A stretch of 64,000 nucleotides of DNA. Origin: Chaunax sp. Z400 (lineage: Eukaryota; Chordata; Actinopteri; Lophiiformes; Chaunacidae). The translations under genes were made by a program, and so were the position numbers. The notes below the pieces were generated by a model. That model was given only the letters and a program-made list of their open reading frames with translations. It did no database searches and had not been told where the DNA came from. The stretch's first letter is position 1. Each line of letters begins with the position of its first letter. Where the stretch lies: assembly GCA_037577475.1 (NCBI GenBank), contig CM075188.1, positions 4,024,001 to 4,088,000 of the forward strand, in the 5' to 3' direction. Shown here one piece after another: positions 46,509 to 58,500 of the stretch.

Positions 46509-49500
46509 ATGGCCTTTCACAAACAGTCCATGCTGCAGGCTCTGACTGTGCTGCTCTTGGCCTGGGTGTTGGTGCGTTGCCAGGCCCCTCTCGAGCCAGA
46601 GCAAGAGGATGAGGAGGAGAAAAACGTTGCAACAATTGGGAAGAAATCTGAGCTGACTGAATGTCCGCCAGAGTGCAGCTGTACAGCGGAGGAGGCGGTG
46701 GACTGCGCTGGAGTCGACCTCACAGACTTCCCCACCGAGCTGTCTGACAAAACCCGCCAGCTGTCTCTACAGGTACATATACACATTAACATGAATACAC
46801 ATCCACATTGTGTCATTCTGCTCTGAAATGAAGGAGTTGCTGGGGTAAAACTCTTATGTGCATTTGTCTGCGTTTGTTTTCCTGATGCCAGAACAACAAA
46901 ATCCAGACGATAACATTGGATCACATTTCCCATCTGCATCAGCTTGAGACTCTCAATCTGCAGAACAACTGGCTCACTACAGATGGTAAACACTGTAAAA
47001 CAATCTAAACACAAAGCCAAAATCTGAGGTGCAAGGTTCATTTTTCAGACAAGCAGGCCTGTACACAGACGACACCCAACAGAGCAAATGCAGTTTTTTT
47101 TCTGCTTACTGTGGCCCAGTTATTGTAACATCTGTTTTTTTCTTCTAGCCAGTAGTCACCACATTTTGGCAGTGTTCTCCAGATCAAGTTCTGCAAAGTG
47201 ACGTTTCCTCCTGTTTCTAACGTTGGTTCGTTCCTTATTAATGTCAAGTTCCAGTTGTGGCTCTGCAAGTTACAACAGTGTCCAAAATCAATGTTAAATG
47301 GCAGAAACAGGCATCAAACTCTGTTTTCTATTACTGGCTCGGCCTGCTTTGTCTCTGCTAGAGGGGTGGCTGAGTGCCAGTTGGTCATTATCACCATGGC
47401 TAACAGTTATGCCAAGATGAACAGATAGTTTGCTGGATTTTTACATCGCTGGCCAGCTGTTGCCTCAGCTGGCTAATGTTTCACCTAAATCATAGTGAAT
47501 TAGTGCTGTAATTGTAACCCTTACAGACCAGCACACGGCCAGTAAACCTTGTTATGTGAGATATTTCCATATGTTGAGATTGGCTGCAGTGTGCAGAATA
47601 AGACGTGTCTTCTGAAAAGTCAGTTTACATTTGAAACCGTTCCCTGAAATCCCCACTTAGGAGTGTCTGCACTCAATTTATCAATTCTCTCTCTAGTTCA
47701 GCAAACTGCTAAGTAAAAGCTGTTCTTCAGCCTCTTCTTCCCATCATTAAACACACACTGTTTTGGTCAAAGCATTGTTCTTCACTGCACATGGTGCATT
47801 ACTGTTTAACCAGCGCCACTCGTCATGCTGAGGGACAGGCATGTGGTCCTTGGGTGGAGCACTCTCTGATTTCAGTCTCTAAATCACAGAACATCATTTG
47901 TTCAGGTGGGTGGATAGAAACATAGTTATGGATTTGGATGATGTCAGAGTCAACCTGTGCATCTGTGTACCGCACAGAGTGTGCACACATTTTGAACCAG
48001 CCTGTATGGGCACACTGAATAATGAGCCCTTTAAATAGCAGGAAAAACCCTTCACCGTTGACTTTAGACCAGGTTTTTGTTCGTCAGTAGTTCAATCACT
48101 TTCTGCTGCCTCAACATAGCAATGTGCCAACAATGCTCCTGACCTCACCTCAATATGACCAGCACTCCCATGGGTGCACCAACATTTTCTACCTAAACAA
48201 CGTGGGCGCTGGAAGATGACAACTGTGTTTATCCATCAGTGACACCTGGTCTTATAATCAACGCTCATATGGACCTGTGGTGGTATGTGGCAGTTCAAAA
48301 AGGACCCAAATGCAGACACAGAGACAGAGAAATGCAGTCCAGGGATTTAATTAAATAATAGGCAAAAAATCCACAATAAAGGCAAAAAGGCAAAAACACA
48401 GGAGGTAATAAAGTCAAAAGCATAAAATCCGAACGCTAGAAGTCAAAACTGAGGCAAAACGGAGATCACAGAGGACATGGTGCAAAGCAGGGAACAGCAG
48501 GACGAGGCAGAGCAAAGCAGGGTAACACAGGGTGTAACAGACAAACTGACCCAGAGGACAGAAACAAACAGACTTAAATACACAAGACGAGACGAGACAA
48601 CGACACACAGGTGGGACAGGAAGGAGGAGAGAATCAGAGACAGGTGGAAACACTCAGACAATCACAAAGGAGGGAAAATGCAGAGAAGGGAAAACCTTAA
48701 AGGGGAAAACATGAGGAGGATAAACTAATAAACTAACAAGACAGAGCAAAGATAAACACAGGGAAAAGGAGCAAACTGGAACTAAAAACATAGAAGACTA
48801 AAACACAGACAGAGGAACCAAAAGGGTCAAACAGATCATAAGAAAACACAGGAAATGCAAAGTGAAAACACATGGCATTGGAAAACAGACTTTCAAAATA
48901 AAACAGGAAATGGTTACCTAAAAATACTGAACCATGACATGTGGCCTGTCCCATAAAATGAGTTCCTCATATGAACCATGCTTTTTCCAGTTAGTCTGAT
49001 TCATTTTCAGATGATTAAGTTCCATGAGGCAAGTTCAATATAATTTAAGCTCAGTTACTATGGTAACTCATACTGGGAAACTAGCCTGGTCCAGGTCAGG
49101 CTAAGCCTCAGTTGTTGTTTAACCAGAGTTCCTGAAACAGGGAACCAACAGAGAAGAGAACATTTCAGCACTGACTCTGAGGTGTGCTGCCTTTATTAAC
49201 CACAGTGAGTGGTATGGTGACATAGTGGGGGGCACTGTTGCCTCACAGCAAGAAGGATCTGGGTTCAAATCCACCTGAGGACCAAGGACTTTTCTGTGTG
49301 CAGTTTGATTATATGGCAGTTGATATCAGTCTTTTAGGCTTATACGACATAATACAGAACAGAATACTCCAACAGAATAAGAGCTACATCAATTGTTAAT
49401 AGAACATTTTCAAGAAATTATGTTGACCAGAAATGTCGTATTTAAATCAGGGGTCATCAACTGGCAACCCGTGGGCCTAATCCAGGCCGTGAGAGGCTTC

Positions 49501-52500
49501 TCACATAAAGACAATAAAGATGGGTCTATGATTAACTTTTGACATTAAAGGGTTTGGCAACATTGATTCTTTACCAGGTATGCACACAATGAAAGCAGAA
49601 AATAAACATTCTTTTAGTCATTGATTGGTATCAAGTGAATTTGCATAATGGTTATGTCAGTAGACTCTCATCCAGATGACTTGACTTTTTTCCATTACAT
49701 TGTTATTTTTATGTTATATCACTATTAGTGGTTAGGGGTTAGGACCCTCAGACCTCAGACTGGTTGACTGATCCAAATCAATCTGCCTCTATCCTTCATT
49801 CCTCCTCTACGTGCTTCTAGAACCATATCAGACCATCTGGAATTACATTTTTATAATCATTTAATCTCCTGCCACGTTCTTTTCTCCCAACTCAAGTTTT
49901 TGCTGTTTAACCCTCTAAAATGTACCCTGTGTTTGATGATTACTACACACACTGTCAGCTTGTTTACTGGCTTGTGATGGGTTTTCTCTTTCCAGGCCTT
50001 GAAGATGAAGGTTTTGAGATGCTTGAACAGCTGGCTTATTTATACTTGGCAAATAACAAGGTGAGTCATTCACCTGACATCTAAATGTTTTTTTCTTACT
50101 GCTTGTCTAAAATCTGCTGTCATAATGCCATGGCAGGTTTTTAGTGTCCATCTCACAATCATTTTGCTGATTCCCTGGCATAGTGTCAGCTGGTAGAGGG
50201 GTGGCAGTCTCCTCTCATACACTCTGTGCAAGCTTATGCTTGTAATCACTTCCAGTATGGCTGTACCAGCTGGTCAGAACTAAAATGTTACTGACCCTAT
50301 TGGACACACACAGAGAGAGAAAGGATGGACAGATTTGTTTGTGCCTTCACAGGGATGAACAGGCAAATGGGATACAGGAAGAATAGAGGATTTTTAAGTG
50401 CTCACTAAGCCTCAAAGACACCCATACTGCTTTAATCCATATTCCATAAACCAAAGGAGAGAGCTCTAAATGAACATCTAATCTCCCCACTGCTTCTCGG
50501 ACATCTATACTCTCTGCTGTTTTGTACAATGTAGTATTTGTTCCTGTAGGAGTGACAAAATGAGGAAAACTCTGCTTTTATCAAGGGTTTGCTTGCATTT
50601 TGCTTTTGTCGCAAAATGTTTGTAGCTAACTCAGTAGCTAACCCCTTTCTTTGGAGAGGACAGATGGACTATGTCAGAGCAAATATCTGAATTTACAAAA
50701 CAGTAATTGCCTTTCAAAAAAACAACATATGACAATGATGAAAATTGTTGAAGGTTTTGGTTAAAATTAGGCACAAGAAAATAGGTTTGTCATCATGCAT
50801 GGATAGAAACAAGAATATGTGTCCACAGCCACCTGACCTGCTCTTTAGGACCATACAAAGCACAGTAGTGCTTTGAGCCAGATGCTGATAATATACTCAA
50901 AACTTTAGAATACAGAAATGCTCGCAGTGAGAGTTGTTTTTTTTAATCAAATGTGCCGTTTCTGTATAAAATTTAAATCCGAGGAGAGGTAGAGGCCAGT
51001 ATCTTAGTGTTATAACGTATCCAATTCCTGTGGCCTGACAGGAAATGGTGCAGCTGACAAAACAAAGTCTGAAGACAGAGTGATGTGAACTAGGCTGTCA
51101 TTGGTCTATTGTTCAGTGACACATTCTCGTATTGGGTTCGCACACATGTTATTCTATTCATGATTTTTTGTAGCTTCAATTGTTGTGAAATACACCTTCA
51201 CCCTCTAGGTGAATTGCAGCTGATTTCAGTACAGTAGAATTAATAGGGAGTGAACAGGCTGTCTGTAGAATGGCTGTGATGGTGCTCAGTACCAGAGAGT
51301 ACCAGCAAATATAAGGCACTGGTTAACATGTTTAACAGTATAATGTTTACTATCAAAAATTCCAATGTGAACATGCTAACATTTGTTTGCCCTAAACACA
51401 AAGTACAGCTGAGGATGGTAATGTCATTAGTCTGGAATAGCCTGGAATTTTGTAAAACTGATGAAAAGTCATGGCATCACCAGTTTTATTACAACTGATC
51501 CACTGAACAACATGAATATCGGGATTCCAATATTGGTTGATATATTTCACCATAAACCAATAATTCCAGTAATTCCATCCTGCTGGTGGCACTAGATGAA
51601 AAGTCATGACATCATCTTAAGTCATTAGCATACTGTCTGTCCTCAGGTAACCATGAATGTCCATTAAATGTGTTGCTAATCCATTTAGTAGATATGGAAT
51701 CATTTACCTTTTGTAACTACAAATATGAACCTTCTAGTGGTATGAGATGGAAGTCATTGGGATTCATTATCTGAGGACCATGAGTTTACAAAATATTCAC
51801 AACATTTACAAACTTTTGCTGAAGTTTGTCTGATACTGTTTGAAGGAACTCACCAGGGACTGTTAAGGTAGATATTGTCATCTCTACAACCTTTGCATTT
51901 CAGCAAAGCTGGTAGTCATGGTTACAAAATTCACCCCATCCTCATCCTAAAGAGTGTTTGCAAAGTTGTATCATCATCCCTCAACTTCCACCTTTGCCTC
52001 TGAGAGATTATTCTTTTTTTGCTCATCATAGCTCATTTGATTTATTTTTATGGTGAAAACAGGAAAATCACATCCTCCAATCTCCTGTCATTTTTCTTGT
52101 GTCTGCAGCTCACCTCAGCACCAAAAGTCTTACCACCCTCTTTGGTTAGTGCTGATTTTGCTGCTAATCAGCTCACAAAGATCTTCCCATATACATTTGG
52201 CCAGAAACCAAAACTGAGGTAAGAATCTGTAAATTTGTGTAAATCCACCCCTTATTACTGAATTATGTCATTTTACATGGTGATTTCCCTTAACCATGGC
52301 TTCCAGGTCTGTGTATCTCCATAACAACAAGCTGACTGATAAAGGGCTTCCTGATCATATGTTTAATGGCTCTGACAACCTGGAGATCATCACCATGTCC
52401 AGCAACTTCCTGCAGGTTGTCCCAGAAAATCTGCCCTCCAGCCTCTACCGTCTGCATCTTAAGGTCCAGCACTAATTTAGTTTGCACATCTTGTCTTTTT

Positions 52501-55500
52501 CATTCATGAATATAGAAGTGTTAATCACGTAGGGACTGCTCCTGTTCTAGAGTAACATGCTAGAGAGAATCCCAGCGGGGGCTTTTGACAACTTGCCAAA
52601 CCTCAGAGAGCTTTACCTCCAGGACAACCACCTCAGCAATGAGGGCATGGATAACGAGACATTCGGGTAGACAAAACCCTCACTCACAAACCCCCAGAGG
52701 TTCACATATTATAATGTACTGACTGTTGCAAGAGTAAAAAATAAAAACTTTAATTATAATTGGATTTATGTGTTATCTTCTGACAGCCAGCTGAACAGCC
52801 TGGAATTTCTGGACCTGTCAAATAACAACCTGAGTGTCGTCCCCAAGGGTTTGCCCCGCAGTCTGGTGCTGCTTCATCTGGAGAAGAACTCCATCAATAG
52901 TGTCCCTGGAGACGCTCTTATTTCTGTCAGAAACCTTGAGTACCTCCTTCTTCACAATAACAAGCTCCGCTCACGTTCCATCCACCCGTCTGCGTTCCAG
53001 GTACATTTCTGTTTAGTTTCTTATTCCTCTTTGTAGAGCTGTGTATTTTTTAATTCTCAGAACAGGTTGGAAGAGATTTCATTTTAGACATTGTGTGTAA
53101 ATTGTATTTTCACCAGGGCTTGAAGAAGCTGCACACTCTCCACATGTACAACAACTTGCTGGAGCGGGTTCCCAGGGGCTTGCCTCGGCGGGCCAAGACC
53201 CTAATGCTACTCCACAACTTGATTTCCGAGATTGGCCGCAACGACCTTGCCCTTCTTTACACCCTGACTGAGCTCAACCTCAGCTACAACAAGCTGACCA
53301 GCCCCAAGCTGCACCGCGAGGCCTTCAGAAAGCTGCGCGTGCTGGAAACCCTAGATCTCTCGGGGAACAGCCTTCACTTGATGCCTGTGGGTCTTCCCCG
53401 CAGTCTACGGGTGCTCAAAATAAAGAACAGCCAGCTAAACTCTATACCAGACGGTTCACTGTTGGGCATGGAGAAGCTACAAAAGATGATCCTGAGCAAC
53501 AACCAGCTGAAACTGAATTCTATCTACCAGGGAGCCTGGATGGAGCTCAGTGCACTCACGGTGAGTGAGCTGGAGGAACAGATCACATATTTCTTATCCC
53601 TTTTTTGCACAAATTTGGTCAAATCTGTCTTCTTTTTTTTCTGGACCACTGCCAGCCTTACAAATGCAGTTATTTATGACTGACCAAGTTAGTAGCTAAC
53701 AATCTGAGTGATGAAGTTTCTTTGGTCCAGCTGGCTGTGTGTTGGTGTTATTATAATGTGTGGACAAAAATCCCACCTGACTGAATTGAGTTTTTCATTC
53801 CTAAATCATTTTATTATATGGATTATATAAATAACTAGCACTTAGTCTGTTGAGTCGATGCTTTAACACAAAAAAGGAATTTCTACTGATGCAGAAATGA
53901 TCATTAAGACTGCAATAATATTACAATGTTTTTTTTGGCTTCTCATGCTTAACATAAAACAACATGTTTATATGAGGCATACTATATTTTCTGTACTCTG
54001 TGGGAACAAACTCATTGCTGCTGGCTTAACATGACTAACAATAAGCTACAACAACCTAAAAGGATAAAAAAAATCTCACATTTAAAATTATTCAAAAGCA
54101 GTTGAGTGAATTCATGTGGAAGTGAATATATGCAGGGGTGCACATAAGTGGTGCACAGGTGTGCATGCGTGGTCAAAATAAATGACGCACGGCATATATT
54201 AGAGCAAAAGGTGCTTTTATGTATCACCACTGTGTGTCTGTGTCTAACAACGGAGAGTTTAAATAATTAATCAAGTTGTGAAACAAACACAGGAAATGGT
54301 AAAGTGGCCTCTTCAGCTTTTTCTTGGTTTATGGGATGAGTGGAAGACGAAGTTGGTTTTGGTCTGCACAGGCAGCTGCAGTCAGTGTTAGAGTTTACAA
54401 TGGGGTCGGTGATCGCTGCATATTTTCTGTGTACCGCCCACATCCTTGAAAACTGTGCTAAGTCAGCTGTTTGCATGGTCCTGTACTGTCAGACATTTAC
54501 TGGCTCCATTGTAAAGTCACCAAGCTCTTATTTACAGAAGGGGGTGCAAAAAGAACAGAACAAAAAGAGGATATGTGGTGAGAATAGCATTGCCTTTGTT
54601 AAACAAGTGAAGTTTCACGATATTAGATGGTTTGCACGGAGGCAAGAGACTGTTGAAAATATGGAGGCTGTTACCTGCCATTCAATTCAAGAGGCTACAA
54701 CTGAGACAGTGACCTAAAACATGTCTGCTTCACGCAGAGCAAAAGCTGAGCACCAAGTAAGGTACTCCTTTGAGAACCAGACCAAAAATGTTATGTGCAT
54801 CCCTGAGTATTTGGGTTTGCAGTGCTTCACAATCTCAGAAATAACCTCTTGAGCTCCAGCTGCACAGCTTTGTCACATTCGTCCAAATATGGTCACTTCT
54901 GGCTCCCAAAAACAAGATGGCACAAAATAATGGGTGATGTCACAATAGCTACTTCTTGTCCACTTCTTTTATACAGTCTCTGGAGCAGACCTGGTGGAGT
55001 CTGAAACTAGCTCCAAGAACTCGTTCTACAGTGAAAGGAGTAGCATGGAAGGCAACGCAGAATCTGTGGCTCCATTTTTGGTTTGTTTTAGTGTGTTCAC
55101 ACCGAACGCTTTAGTCGCATGAATGTCACTGCGGGATCATTTGAGTTTACTCGTATCATCGGCGAATAGCGTCATAGCAGATACCTGTAATCAAGCCAAA
55201 GACATATTTTCAGAACTCAGATAGCACAGCGCCCTCCGTTTTTGTCCGATCTTGGAAGGTAGACAAAGTTGTGTTGAACAGATTTGTGTATCAACTTAAA
55301 GCAACAATAAGCTTGATCCATTTCCAGAGCAAAGTCTCTCTGATGTCTGGCTGTGTGATGTCTGGAGAATCTCAACATAGATTCCAACTCACACGAGGAT
55401 GTGAGTAATGCAAATGTTCGCCTGCTGGCGTCATTTGAGTTGTGCTGTTGGCCTCATTCATGTTGCCCTGCACGGATTTGTGTCTGCTGGCGGTGCTGCA

Positions 55501-58500
55501 CTGACTTTTACTACCCTAAACATTTACTTCATGTTTGGTGTGAACACACCATTAGGCTCCTCCGGTGGAAATGAGATATTAGTTACACATAACTATGTTC
55601 ATTCTGCATCTTGTTACTGTAGACTCTAGACCTGTCTGGCAACCAGCTGTCACACATCCCCTCTGACCTGCCCGAGTCTCTGGAATACCTTTACCTGCAA
55701 AGCAACCGCATCTCCAGTGTACCTGCCTCAGCATTTGAAGGCACTCCAAGCATCAAGGGCATCTATCTTAGGTAAGGGACCACAATCGTTTTCTTACAGA
55801 TCAGGAGATTTTAGTCATTCATGTTACTGGTAATTGTCAGTCCTTGATTTTCTTTCCAGTGACGCTCTATTTATCCTCCATGATTGTTTGCACAAGCATT
55901 CTTACTTCGAAGTAGTTTCACAAGACAAGCAGGAGGCCTTGAAGTGATCACGTCCGGCGGTGCATTCATTGCTCCCTCAGGCACGAGGATCTTAATGAAA
56001 TCCTGATGTTCTTCCTGCTGTGTGAACAATAGCTTTTTCTTCTGGTGAGCTGACACGTTTAATACCACCAATGACCACCGAATAGAAACATAACAAAGAT
56101 TGCTCCTTAAGCTACATACTGTAAATGTAAATGTCGACTTGAATCAAACTGTTTTGACTCTACAGTGACTCATCAATCTACTGATCATCAATAGATCAGT
56201 TGTCATCTACCAGTTTACCCTCACAAATGAAGAGAGAGAGACCTGCTTAATCAATAAAATAACCATTCATTCTGACAATAATTTGATTCATCATTCAGTA
56301 TTTAAATTAATGAATGCAAAGATTAGTGCTAGCCCACCTGGAACAACAGACTACCATGAAGTGTACAGTTTGATTAAAATATATATGAGAACAATGTGGG
56401 CGATTTTCAACCAGACTGAAATCACCTGAAGGGGGCACCACTCCACTGAACATGTCTTGATAAGTCTGAAATATGAGGGCGACGAATCAGAGAGAATTAG
56501 ACTGACTCCTGACTTACTTTACTTTACTTTAATGGTGAAGGCAAATGTTGACTCCTTCGCTCAGATTACACACAAAGCAGTGCTAAAATGTTGGATGTAA
56601 ATAAATGCAGATCCAACTGTTCTGATTCAATGAAAGTTATTTTCTAAAAACTAGATTAAAAAAAATTGCAATAGAGCCTATCTCAATATATCATGCAAGG
56701 AATCCTTCATCTCTAAATCTGATTCATAGTTTATTTATTGTCCGCTTTCATTCACGTCACTCTTCTTTTTGTGTTCTTAAAATGGAGGGAGCACCATCAG
56801 TGGGGATGTTATGTCATCTCTTTTTAAGACCAGGTTGTCTCGTCCTCTGGTGTGTGTTGTAAGTGCTGTGACACCTTGGATGTCCTCACAGAGAAACCTT
56901 TCCTCTGCATGATAAAAACTCTGATAGCAGCATCGAGCTGTGACTGTGCATCCTGTGTTAATACTTCAGCTCTTTTAGTGGCTGTTGCAGCTGTAAGAGG
57001 GATTTGTTTTAACCTTTGTCTCAGTTCATGTTTTTCTTTTCCATCTAGAAGTGTTTCAGACATCCACAGGAGTACCTATACTGTTTCCCCATCTGCAAAG
57101 GTCTTCTTATGTTTCACTAAGATCTCAGCAAAAACTTGTAAGCTTGTTGTTGTGCTGTGAGAGAGTTTCATCCAAATGTTGAGCTTCATAATGTGTTTCG
57201 TAGGTTATTCCACTGCAACAGACTCTGTGGAAACTAGACACACCGGCCTCATAGAGCTCATTACAGGAAGAATAAATGTGTTCTTTTCTGTCCAGTCATT
57301 TCAGAAGACTCACTTTTAACTGTTCAAAATCCCTTAGATGACAAATGTTAAAAATAGGTAATCTGTAATTTTTCCTGTTATGTCAAAAGGACTTGTGGTC
57401 AGGATTTGGCTCAGGGGTTGCTAATAATTGGTGACCCTTGGTCTGCACAATTCACAGTAAATAATAAACATGATTTTGTTTCATTTTCACCATTTGAGCG
57501 AATAATCGGTGATTACCTCTTGTAATAATCACAAAGTGTTGCGGGTAAATAAAAAGATCCCTGCATTGAAAATTTGACAGTTTAGAATATGATTTTAAAA
57601 CTGTTATACTATACTGTTATATTAAAATTGTTACACCGTCATTTCAAAGGCAGACAAATATTATTAACGACTATCATTAAAAGTCTCCCCTAAAATTATA
57701 TTACTGGTCTGTGAGCCGTGGGCGAGTACGCAAACCAGTTTCTCTTCACCTTTCAGGTTCCAGTTGCCCCAGTGGACCATTGTCATCTGCTACTAGTGCT
57801 AATAAATCCTGGAGTCAGCAGTGCTGCCGCTTATACTATGATTCCTTATTGAATGAATGAATGAATGAATGAATGTGGAACATAAAAGACTGGCAGCAAA
57901 TATACAATAACTTAGATCATGGATCAATTGCTCTGAGAAGATCTGTGATGCATTTGCCAGCCAACTATCTAACATTATCACGGCGTAGACTTGACACTGA
58001 ACCATAAATCATGACCACACGTTCCCCCACCTTCCCTTTCCCTGTATAAAAGAAAATAAATCAAAATCACAATCAGGAGAGACTTCAAAGAGGAATGATA
58101 GAATGAGACAATTAAAGTAAAGTTAAATTTATTGTGAACAGAAGTATAATCTTTGGCGCTTAGATCTCAGCAGGAAGTAGATCACCGATGAATTAGGAGC
58201 TTCCGGTATGAAGGAGACTTCCCCCCGGAGCGGGGTCAGAAATGATTTTCTCTGCTTTATTTTACAAAGGTCTTCAAGGCTCATCAAATTGATGCCTATC
58301 AGTTTGCTAGCATTAGTTACCATCTTCCTCATGTTTTTTTTTCTTTGCTTCTGTTCCATCACCAAACCAACAAATGGGACCATAGATTAAAAGTCTCTCC
58401 ACAAACGCACTGTAAACATCTTATGGTATGATTGGCATCAAATGAAACCAGCGTTTTGAGGAAATGCAGCCTTTGCTGCCCCTTTTTGCTTATTAATTCT

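Noticed and set aside
48477..48954. Open frames on both strands at 48.4-48.95 kb
   Set aside because: They are produced by the biased, T-poor composition of a non-coding mobile element.
54340..54717. 125-codon open frame in podn intron 8
   Set aside because: No family is recognised, and it lies in repeat-rich intron DNA. It may be part of an unknown repeat, but a gene is not supported.
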